Part shown: piece by piece, positions 1 to 5,198 of the stretch
Layout: the number at the start of each line of letters is the position of its first letter
How positions within the stretch are numbered: the first letter of the stretch is position 1
Source: Desulfobulbaceae bacterium
Lineage (GTDB): Bacteria > Desulfobacterota > Desulfobulbia > Desulfobulbales > Desulfobulbaceae
Direction: 5' to 3'
DNA length: 5,198 nt
Assembly: GCA_011322715.1 (NCBI GenBank)
Contig: DRLX01000576.1
Coordinates: 1 to 5,198 of the forward strand
The notes under the pieces: generated by a model
Seen by the model: only the letters and a program-made list of their open reading frames with translations
Told to the model about the DNA's origin: nothing
The model's database searches: none
Position numbers and translations under genes: made by a program

Positions 1-1
1 G

Positions 2-877
2 ATCAGATTTTTTCGATCTGATTTACGTGCAGATAAGGCCGTACCGGCCCATATGAATAAAGTAGTGGATACCACCCTGGCAACAACCATCGGTGAAGGT
101 GAGTCAAAGATTTCGACGACGGAACACCTCCTGGCCGCCCTGCGGGCCTCAGGGATCGACAATGTACATATTGACATAGACGCTCATGAAGTACCTATCA
201 TGGACGGCAGCGCCGGACCCTTTGTCCATCTTCTGCAGCGGGGTGGTCGAAAACGGCAACGGGCATTGCGTAAGATTCTGCGCATCACCAGGCCAATTTC
301 CGTCACTGATGGCGAGAAGTCCATCCGTATCGAACCCTATAACGGCTTTAAGGTTACCGGTCGCATCTGTTTCGGCGACAATGTCATTAATGAACAGTCG
401 TACAGCGTTGACGTGACGCCTGAGCGTTTTTCCAGGGAAATAGCCCGTGCCCGGACCTTTGGGTTTGTTGAGCAGGTTGAGCAGTTATGGCGCAACGGGT
501 TGGCGCTTGGCGGTAATTTAAATAATGTTATTGCCATTCACTGGGATGGCCGCTCCATCCTCAATGAAGAGGGGTTGCGCTTTGATGATGAATTCGTCCG
601 CCATAAGGTTCTTGATCTGATCGGTGATATGGCCCTGCTCGGCAGTCCCGTGCTTGGTCATGTTATTGCCGATCGTTCCGGTCACAGCCTGCACCTTAAC
701 CTGATGCAGTCCATTGTCGACAACCCCCAGTGCTGGGAATATGTAAAATTTCAGAAGAAGGGAAAGGTTATCCAGCGAAGGACCATTGAAGGTTCCCGAA
801 CCCGGCCGCAACAGTTGCCGTTATTTTTTCCGCCAAATCTGCAGGGAGGCGTCAGAGCGTCGGCCTGTCCTGCCTGA
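2..877 (+). CDS. lpxC: UDP-3-O-acyl-N-acetylglucosamine deacetylase, 5' end outside the window
   Basis: LpxC is the cytoplasmic zinc amidase that removes the N-acetyl group from UDP-3-O-acyl-GlcNAc, the first committed step of lipid A synthesis. The frame is open to the left edge, and the residues before the ATG at 53 (IRFFRSDL...AHMNKVVDTT) also match LpxC. That ATG is therefore internal, and roughly 35 N-terminal residues are missing. The 291 visible codons carry the expected active site. STTEH holds the catalytic Glu (122-124) and the first zinc His (125-127). HKVLDLIGD supplies the other ligands, His (602-604) and Asp (614-616). SGH holds the catalytic His (683-685). Other family blocks are PIMDGSAGPF, RARTFGF, LNEEGLRFDDEFVRHK and WEYVKF. 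After WEYVKFQ the tail runs about 40 residues, longer than in E. coli LpxC, and ends in ASACPA. A strong terminator follows the stop, so this is the last gene of its unit. The family call is very secure. Confidence 0.97.
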   Translation: MRFFRSDLRADKAVPAHMNKVVDTTLATTIGEGESKISTTEHLLAALRASGIDNVHIDIDAHEVPIMDGSAGPFVHLLQRGGRKRQRALRKILRITRPISVTDGEKSIRIEPYNGFKVTGRICFGDNVINEQSYSVDVTPERFSREIARARTFGFVEQVEQLWRNGLALGGNLNNVIAIHWDGRSILNEEGLRFDDEFVRHKVLDLIGDMALLGSPVLGHVIADRSGHSLHLNLMQSIVDNPQCWEYVKFQKKGKVIQRRTIEGSRTRPQQLPLFFPPNLQGGVRASACPA

Positions 878-903
878 TAATCCGGCTATATTTACAGTAG
901 CTC

Positions 904-934
904 AAGCCCACCGTTTGTACGGTGGGCTTTTTTT
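904..934 (+). terminator. Rho-independent terminator after lpxC
   Basis: An 11-bp perfect stem pairs AAGCCCACCGT (904-914) with ACGGTGGGCTT (919-929). The loop is TTGT (915-918), and a run of seven T follows the GC-rich stem core (928-934). It lies 26 bp after the lpxC stop and separates lpxC transcription from the proC cluster. On the minus strand the stem is followed by only a few T's, so it should act mainly in the plus direction. Confidence 0.93.
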
Positions 935-979
935 GTCCAATTTTCAGGAAAAAGCTGGTACAGAGAGATATCATACGGT

Positions 980-1171
980 TGATGGCATCGTAAAAACTTC
1001 GATCTACTGCGTCGTGTGTCCTGTGGCGATTCGTAGGCATACTACATGTGTAGTTAAGGCCCGCCGCAGAACACTACTCTTCGGAGTCTACGCTTCGCTC
1101 CGCTTACCTGTATATCTGTGTTTTTACTTAGCCATCTTTAAGCATTGTCTGGACTTTTTACGAGTTCATCA
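980..1171. repeat. Short non-coding element with imperfect terminal inverted repeats
   Basis: The left end (980-1000) begins TGATGGCATCGTAAAAA. The reverse complement of the right end (1151-1171) begins TGATGAACTCGTAAAAA. The two 21-base ends match at 16 positions, including blocks TGATG and TCGTAAAAA. The 192 bp between the outer ends encode nothing evident but contain smaller hairpins: ACTAC-ATGT-GTAGT at 1041-1054, and CGGAG/CTCCG at 1082-1086 and 1098-1102. This is the architecture of a small mobile or dispersed intergenic repeat (MITE-like or REP-like). From memory, similar TGATG..TCGTAAAAA ends occur in many intergenic places in Desulfobacterota genomes; I could not check this. I see no clear target-site duplication, so the exact ends are uncertain. 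Only one copy lies in the window. Confidence 0.6.
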
Positions 1172-1211
1172 CAATTGTGTTGCGCTTCTTTCGTTACACA
1201 TTTTGAAATCG

Positions 1212-1227
1212 TGGAACCTTCGATGCA
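1212..1227 (+). promoter_or_regulatory. Possible sigma54 (-24/-12) promoter for proC
   Basis: TGGAACC (1212-1218), four bases, then ATGCA (1223-1227) resembles the sigma54 consensus TGGCACG-N4-TTGCA. The near-invariant GG (1213-1214) and GC (1225-1226) are exactly 10 bases apart, as required, and 9 of the 12 consensus positions match. Transcription would begin near 1238, leaving a leader of about 45 bases before proC. Such matches also occur by chance, proC is not usually sigma54-dependent, and no enhancer site was identified, so confidence is low. Confidence 0.27.
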
Positions 1228-1273
1228 AGGTCCGGGAGAAGTTGTGCATTACTGTTAATAACGACATATTTAC

Positions 1274-1277
1274 GAGG
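1274..1277 (+). promoter_or_regulatory. Ribosome binding site of proC
   Basis: GAGG lies four bases before the ATG at 1282. The spacing is slightly short but the core is good. It supports this start, which also places the Rossmann beta strand (ETIGLIGGGQMG) at the normal distance from the N terminus. Confidence 0.7.
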
Positions 1278-1281
1278 ATAT

Positions 1282-2091
1282 ATGAAAAATTCGGAAACAA
1301 TCGGCCTGATCGGCGGCGGCCAGATGGGCGAGGCTCTGGTGCGCGGTATGATTAATTCCGGCCTGGTTCGTGCCGATCATATCATGGTGGCTGAACCGGA
1401 CTCCGGACGTCGCGATTTTCTTGCTGCAACGTATGGGATTAAGGTCACGGATGAAGCGCAAACCCTTTGTGATTTTTCCTCGGTTCTTATTCTGGCCATC
1501 AAACCGCAGATCATGCAGCCGGTTCTTGCCCAGTATAAACCCTTTATCAATGCATCGCATCTGGTGATTTCCATTGCCGCCGGGGTGCCCATTGGTGCCA
1601 TTGAAAAGGGAATCGGCAAACAGCGCATTATCCGGGTCATGCCCAATACGCCGGCCCTGGTTCTGGCCGGGGCCTCAGCGCTCAGTCCCAATGGGCAGGC
1701 TTCATCCGAAGATCTGGCATTGGGTTTGGAGATTTTTTCCGCCATCGGCACCTGTGTTCATCTCCCGGAAACCTTGCTTGATGCTGTTACCGGACTCAGT
1801 GGTTCAGGGCCGGGTTATGTCTTTACCTTTATCGAGGCCATGATCGACGGCGGTGTTCTGGCCGGTATTCCCAGGCCGGTTGCCCAGCAGCTTGTTCTCC
1901 AGACCGTGTATGGGTCCGCTAAACTGGCGCTTGAAACCGGTAAACCGCCGGCGGACCTGAAGGCGATGGTGACTTCACCGGGCGGCACGACTATTGCCGG
2001 TATTCATGAGCTGGAAACAGCCGGATTGCGGGGAACGGTTATGGCTGCGGTTGACCGGGCAAGCATGCGCTCAAAAGAGCTTGGCGAATGA
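1282..2091 (+). CDS. proC: Pyrroline-5-carboxylate reductase
   Basis: ProC catalyses the last step of proline synthesis in the cytoplasm, reducing 1-pyrroline-5-carboxylate to proline with NADPH or NADH. The 269-residue product has the normal family length. The N-terminal Rossmann domain begins with IGLIGGGQMG (glycine-rich dinucleotide loop, residues 7-16), followed by LAIKPQ (71-76) and RVMPNTPA (118-125). The helical dimerisation and substrate domain carries VTGLSGSGPGYVF (169-181) and the family signature VTSPGGTTIAGI (230-241). The usual GSGPAY reads GSGPGY here, an Ala-to-Gly change in an otherwise intact motif. The start is supported by GAGG at 1274-1277. The stop overlaps the nadK start in ATGA, so the two are probably co-transcribed and translationally coupled. 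No frameshift or missing catalytic segment is seen. Confidence 0.97.
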   Translation: MKNSETIGLIGGGQMGEALVRGMINSGLVRADHIMVAEPDSGRRDFLAATYGIKVTDEAQTLCDFSSVLILAIKPQIMQPVLAQYKPFINASHLVISIAAGVPIGAIEKGIGKQRIIRVMPNTPALVLAGASALSPNGQASSEDLALGLEIFSAIGTCVHLPETLLDAVTGLSGSGPGYVFTFIEAMIDGGVLAGIPRPVAQQLVLQTVYGSAKLALETGKPPADLKAMVTSPGGTTIAGIHELETAGLRGTVMAAVDRASMRSKELGE

Positions 2092-2945
2092 ACGTTCGCC
2101 ACGTCGGAATTATCACCCGGCAGAACAGCCAACGGGTTCAAAAAATCGGCGGTGAGTTAGCCTCCTGGCTTGAAAAACGGAGCATCCGAGCCGATGTGGA
2201 TCGGATCGAACCGGGCATGGATATGCTGGTCATCCTGGGCGGAGACGGGACCCTGCTTCATGTGGCGGCACGGGCCGGTGAACTTGATATTCCGGTCGTT
2301 GGTATAAATCTGGGCGATCTTGGTTTCCTGACTGAGGTTGCCGCCGATGAGATGTATCATGCTCTGGCGACAATTCTGGATGGTGAGATCCATATTGAAC
2401 GGCGGATGATGATCAAAACCACCGTCCTTGCCGCGGACGGGACCGCTTCCGAACCCATGTTTGCCCTTAATGAAACAGTGGTGGTCAAGGGCAGTGTTGA
2501 ACGGGTCCTGCGGCTGCGTTGCTGGGCCGACCACGAATATATCGCCACGTATAAAGCCGACGGCCTGATTTTTTCCACACCCACCGGCTCCACGGCCTAT
2601 AATCTTTCAGCCGGCGGCCCGATTGTACATGCCGAACTGGGCACGTTGCTTATCACGCCGATCTGTCCCTTCATGTTGGAGTCAAGGCCGGTTCTGCTTT
2701 CACCCGAAGTTGTACTGACTACCCAGCTTGCCGACAATGCCGATGATGTCATGGTGATGGTGGATGGCCGTTCCGGCTGGAAGCTGAATATGGAACAGGC
2801 ACTACGGGTGGAAGTTGCGGAGAAACCATTGCTGCTGATCAGCTCTCCCCACAAGGGGTACTTTGCCATTCTCAGAAACAAGTTAAACTGGGGCGGGAAC
2901 ACCGATGATGTCCCGTTGCCCGACCGGTTTTCCCTTCCGGAATGA
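2088..2945 (+). CDS. nadK: NAD kinase (ATP-dependent NADP synthesis)
   Basis: NadK phosphorylates the 2'-hydroxyl of NAD to make NADP in the cytoplasm; it is the only known route to NADP. The 285-residue product is close to the usual ~290. Key motifs are in order: GGDGTLLH (residues 51-58, with catalytic Asp 53), GINLGDLGFLTE (72-83), ALNE (126-129, NAD-binding Asn/Glu), the long signature YKADGLIFSTPTGSTAY (155-171) with SAGGPI (174-179), ITPICP (189-194) and VDGR (225-228). The start ATG overlaps the proC stop by four bases (ATGA), with AAAAGAG (2073-2079) as a well-placed ribosome binding site, so translation is coupled to proC. The region before GGDGT is a few residues shorter than usual but keeps the first strand (HVGIITR). 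Pairing with proC, an NAD(P)H user, makes metabolic sense. The stop overlaps a further small ORF in the same ATGA manner. Confidence 0.97.
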   Translation: MNVRHVGIITRQNSQRVQKIGGELASWLEKRSIRADVDRIEPGMDMLVILGGDGTLLHVAARAGELDIPVVGINLGDLGFLTEVAADEMYHALATILDGEIHIERRMMIKTTVLAADGTASEPMFALNETVVVKGSVERVLRLRCWADHEYIATYKADGLIFSTPTGSTAYNLSAGGPIVHAELGTLLITPICPFMLESRPVLLSPEVVLTTQLADNADDVMVMVDGRSGWKLNMEQALRVEVAEKPLLLISSPHKGYFAILRNKLNWGGNTDDVPLPDRFSLPE

Positions 2946-3070
2946 ACACGGACAAACCGGAAATGGCTGGAGCGGGTCAGCAGAACGTAGTTAAGACTCC
3001 GGCATTGGCAGCCGTGTCCTCAGCGGAGATTTTCAGAAACATAAAAAGAGTAACGGGACCCGATGATTGA
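2942..3070 (+). CDS. Candidate small protein, 42 residues, between nadK and the DUF2156 gene
   Basis: An ATG overlaps the nadK stop (ATGA, 2942-2945) and the frame stays open for 42 codons to a TGA at 3068-3070, eight bases into the next gene. The ORF thus fills the whole nadK-DUF2156 gap and is linked at both ends. Its start has the same GAATGAAC context as the proC/nadK junction. The product begins MNTDKPEMAGAG and ends FRNIKRVTGPDD. It has about five basic and five acidic residues, no cysteine, no membrane segment and no signal peptide, and looks like a soluble cytoplasmic peptide or a leader whose translation feeds the next start. I do not recognise it. Against it, there is no clear Shine-Dalgarno before its ATG, so it would depend on re-initiation after nadK, and a 42-codon open frame can arise by chance. 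Confidence 0.42.
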   Translation: MNTDKPEMAGAGQQNVVKTPALAAVSSAEIFRNIKRVTGPDD

Positions 3071-3983
3071 AACCACTGTCTTGGACCGCACCCATCAATC
3101 TCTTTGTAAAGCGTTTTTTGCCCGATTTCCTCCGGAAATATCCGAACATACCTTTACCAATCTTTTTGTCTGGCGTTCTTCCCGACCGGTTTATTTTGCT
3201 GACAAGGACAATAGTCTGTTTTTCCTTGTCGATGCCATGGGGTCGGCGAATGGTCGCAAGGTTCTCTTTGGGCCGCCGGTGGGAGAGGTGTCGCTTTCCC
3301 GGGCGGTTGAAATGTTTGCCGGCGCCATAGATGGGGCGATTCGTCTGCCTGCGAGCGCGGTTAAGGAATGCATTGGAAAGGGGTTCGACCTGCTGGAAGA
3401 TCGGGCCAATGCCGATTATGTTTATCTGGTTGAAGATCTTGCCGGTCTTGCGGGCCGACGGTATGCGAAAAAACGTAATCAGATAAAAAAATGCCTCAAG
3501 GCATATTCCTGTGCCTATGAACCCATAACCGCCGATCTTGTTCCCCGGTGTCTGGATCTGCAGCAACGCTGGTGCGCTTCCCGTTCCTGTGATACCGAAC
3601 CCGGTCTCTGTGCTGAGTATAAGGCTATTGTCAGCATGTTTGAACACTTTTCCGAGCTGGATCTGATCGGCGGCGCTATCCGTGTGGATGGGGAAATCCA
3701 GGCCTTTGCCGTTGCCGAACAACTATGCCCGGATGTGGCTGTCTGCCATTTTGAAAAGGCCATGCCGGGTATGCAGGGATTGGGACAGTTGATCAATCAA
3801 TGGTTTGCCCTGTACGGACTGAAGGGCTTTACCTTTGTCAATCGGGAACAGGACCTGGGCGTACCGGGCCTGCGCCAGGCCAAGAAAAGTTATCATCCCC
3901 ATCATCTGGTGGAGAAATATACGCTCTCTCTTGCCTCCTTTAAATCCGAGTGTACGGAACTTGTCCCGGGCTGTGCTGATTAG
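3063..3983 (+). CDS. DUF2156 (phosphatidylglycerol lysyltransferase C-terminal-like) protein, function unknown
   Basis: This 306-residue protein belongs to the DUF2156/LPG_synthase_C family, a tandem GNAT-like acyltransferase fold related to the catalytic part of MprF-type aminoacyl-phosphatidylglycerol synthases. Visible family blocks are HTFTNLFVWR (29-38), VYLVEDLAGLAGRRYAKKRNQIKK (120-143), LIGGAIRVDGEIQAFAVAE (201-219), CHFEKAMPGMQGLGQLINQWF (228-248) and the strongest, FVNREQDLGVPGLRQAKKSYHP (258-279). No membrane segment is present, so unlike MprF it is a soluble stand-alone version whose substrate is unknown; aminoacyl transfer is only a guess. It has 12 cysteines, four of them between residues 163 and 183. 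An in-frame TAA at 3051-3053 excludes an upstream start. GGGA (3055-3058) is a modest ribosome binding site, and the start overlaps the small ORF by 8 bp. It is the last gene of the cluster and ends 19 bp from the convergent regulator gene, with no hairpin terminator visible. Confidence 0.88.
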   Translation: MIETTVLDRTHQSLCKAFFARFPPEISEHTFTNLFVWRSSRPVYFADKDNSLFFLVDAMGSANGRKVLFGPPVGEVSLSRAVEMFAGAIDGAIRLPASAVKECIGKGFDLLEDRANADYVYLVEDLAGLAGRRYAKKRNQIKKCLKAYSCAYEPITADLVPRCLDLQQRWCASRSCDTEPGLCAEYKAIVSMFEHFSELDLIGGAIRVDGEIQAFAVAEQLCPDVAVCHFEKAMPGMQGLGQLINQWFALYGLKGFTFVNREQDLGVPGLRQAKKSYHPHHLVEKYTLSLASFKSECTELVPGCAD

Positions 3984-4002
3984 AAACAGTACACCAGAAG
4001 TT

Positions 4003-5198
4003 TTATTTTTTCTTTCGTTGCAGCTTGTATTTTTTCATCTTGTATTGCAAAAGACTTTTTGTGATTCCGAGCTGTTCCGCCGCCCTCGCCTGGACGTTAT
4101 CCGCGTTTTCCAGGGCCTGACGCACCAGTTTTTCCTCAATACCGTTTAAGACAGCGGCCAGACCCAGTCCTTCGGGAATAAATTGGGTCAGGTCGAGGCC
4201 GGAACTCCATTCCTGACTGGAGAGATCACTGGAATCGGGCTGCACGTCTTCGGCTTCGATTCTGTCGCCGGTGCAGAGAATTGCCGCCCGTTCAATGGTG
4301 TTTTCAAGCTCCCGGATATTGCCCTCCCAGGGGAGCGTAACCAGCAGCCGCAGGGCTTCGGGCGAGATGGTGAGCTGGTCTCTGTGTAGCCGTCGGGCAT
4401 TTTTTTGCAGAAAATGGGTGACCAGGGCCGGGATATCATCAATCCGTTCTCTGAGCGGCGGCAGGTGGATGTGAATGACGTTGAGCCGGTAATAGAGATC
4501 TTCCCGGAATTTTTTATTATCGACTTCATCCTTGAGGTCACGGTTGGTGGCGGCAAGAATACGGACATCGATGTCCAGAGTGGTATTGCCGCCAACCCGT
4601 TCGATGGTTCGCTCCTGCAGGACCCGCAGTAGTTTCGCCTGCAAAGGGGCCGGCATTTCACCAATTTCATCAAGAAACAGGGTGCCGCCGTTGGCCAGTT
4701 CAAAACGTCCTTTCCGCATGGCGATGGCATCGGTAAAGGCCCCTTTTTCATGGCCGAATAATTCCGACTCCAGCAGGGTATCGGTCAGGGCCGCACAGTT
4801 GACCGAGATAAAGGGAGCCTCCCGGCGCGGGCTGAGGTTGTGGATGGCCCGGGCGACCAGTTCCTTACCTGTTCCGGATTCGCCGGTAATAAGGACCGAT
4901 GACGGCGCCGGAGCCACCTTTTCTATCAGCTGGTAGACCGACAGCATGTTCGGGTTTTTCCCGATCATGCCCTCAAATCCGGAGCGGGGATTGATTTCCC
5001 GGCGCAATCGTTTGATTTCACAGACCAGGCCATAATGCTCGATTGCCTTACGGATGGATGCCAGTAGCTGCTCGTTGGAAAAGGGCTTGGCCAGGTAGGT
5101 GAAGGCCCCCAGGTGCATGGCTTCAACCGCCTTTTCCACTTCGGCAAAGGCCGTGATGAGGATGACCGGCAGGTCTTTGTTGAATTCCTTGATTTTGC
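4003..5198 (-). CDS. NtrC-family sigma54-dependent response regulator, N terminus outside the window
   Basis: This cytoplasmic transcription activator opens sigma54-RNA polymerase promoters by ATP hydrolysis when its receiver is phosphorylated. The frame is open to the right edge, so the GTG at 5137-5139 is internal. Of the 397 visible codons, residues 1-52 are the end of the receiver: LPVILITAF with the conserved Thr (15), then YLAKPF with the conserved Lys (37), 22 apart as in CheY. The phospho-acceptor Asp is off the edge; about 67 residues are missing, giving an estimated total near 465. The AAA+ domain shows Walker A GESGTGKE (105-112), a GAFTDA loop (152-157) in place of the usual GAFTGA, Walker B GTLFLDE (171-177), sensor I AATNRDL (215-221), FREDLYYRLN with the arginine fingers (230-239) and sensor II GNIREL (292-297). 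A Fis-type helix-turn-helix (about 350-391, AAEQLGITKSLLQYKMKKYKL) ends in QRKKK. A partner histidine kinase gene may lie beyond the right edge. The exact orthologue (AtoC, PilR or other) cannot be told. Confidence 0.95.
   Translation of the reverse strand, partial: KIKEFNKDLPVILITAFAEVEKAVEAMHLGAFTYLAKPFSNEQLLASIRKAIEHYGLVCEIKRLRREINPRSGFEGMIGKNPNMLSVYQLIEKVAPAPSSVLITGESGTGKELVARAIHNLSPRREAPFISVNCAALTDTLLESELFGHEKGAFTDAIAMRKGRFELANGGTLFLDEIGEMPAPLQAKLLRVLQERTIERVGGNTTLDIDVRILAATNRDLKDEVDNKKFREDLYYRLNVIHIHLPPLRERIDDIPALVTHFLQKNARRLHRDQLTISPEALRLLVTLPWEGNIRELENTIERAAILCTGDRIEAEDVQPDSSDLSSQEWSSGLDLTQFIPEGLGLAAVLNGIEEKLVRQALENADNVQARAAEQLGITKSLLQYKMKKYKLQRKKK

Larger units (their letters stand above)
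878..1281. other. Gene-free interval between lpxC and proC
   Basis: This stretch of about 400 bp has no convincing gene. It is AT-richer than its flanks. Open frames crossing it on either strand have no recognisable protein family, no good ribosome binding site, and run through the terminator hairpin or into proC out of frame. It holds the lpxC terminator, the inverted-repeat-bounded element (980-1171), a 10-bp palindrome at the right end of that element (1170-1179), and about 100 bp of presumed proC promoter and leader DNA. I see no tRNA and no riboswitch that I recognise. Confidence 0.8.

Noticed and set aside
2..22. Inverted repeat ATCAGAT (2-8) and ATCTGAT (16-22)
   Set aside because: It lies inside LpxC codons that match the family (IRFFRSDL), has a weak AT-rich stem, and has no T-run after it.
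53..55. ATG at 53 as the lpxC start
   Set aside because: The frame upstream to the left edge still matches LpxC, and starting here would remove the N-terminal strands of the fold.
1242..1270. TTGTGC and CATATT at 17-base spacing as a sigma70 promoter for proC
   Set aside because: Both hexamers match poorly and the start would fall on the ribosome binding site, leaving almost no leader.
786..1355. A 189-codon plus-strand open frame spanning the end of lpxC, the spacer and the start of proC
   Set aside because: It runs through the lpxC terminator hairpin and the repeat element, has no recognisable domain, and overlaps proC out of frame.
2923..2941. CCGG...CCGG short hairpin near the end of nadK as a terminator
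   Set aside because: The stem is only about four base pairs, is coding, and is not followed by a T-run; the cluster continues downstream.
4188..4751. A 187-codon minus-strand open frame inside the regulator gene, and several plus-strand frames opposite it
   Set aside because: They are alternative-frame shadows of the AAA+ domain coding sequence with no family resemblance of their own.
5137..5139. GTG (minus strand) as the start of the response regulator
   Set aside because: The preceding in-frame residues (DLPVILITAFAE) are a standard receiver-domain strand and loop, so the gene continues beyond the right edge.

Overview
The window looks like chromosomal housekeeping DNA from a Gram-negative, probably anaerobic bacterium. 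LpxC implies lipid A synthesis. The combination of an NtrC-type sigma54 activator, a stand-alone DUF2156 protein and a short repeat with TGATG...TCGTAAAAA-type ends suggests Desulfobacterota (the former Deltaproteobacteria). That placement is an inference from gene content and memory, not from a database search.

Layout from left to right: (1) the 3' part of lpxC on the plus strand, cut by the left edge and closed by a textbook intrinsic terminator; (2) a gene-free interval of about 400 bp (878-1281) holding that terminator, a ~192-bp element bounded by imperfect inverted repeats, and a possible sigma54-type promoter just before proC; (3) a tight plus-strand cluster of proC, nadK, a previously uncalled 42-codon ORF and a DUF2156 gene (1282-3983); (4) a convergent minus-strand gene for an NtrC-family response regulator, ending 19 bp from the DUF2156 gene and cut by the right edge inside its receiver domain.

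The proC cluster is probably one transcription unit. proC and nadK share an ATGA stop/start overlap. nadK and the 42-codon ORF share the same overlap, in an identical GAATGAAC context, and the small ORF then overlaps the DUF2156 start by 8 bp. ProC makes proline using NAD(P)H and NadK makes NADP, so a redox-cofactor link between them is plausible. The role of the DUF2156 protein is unknown.

The most interesting items are the hidden small ORF and the inverted-repeat element in the proC upstream region. No CRISPR array, defence system, phage or transposase gene, rRNA or tRNA is visible.
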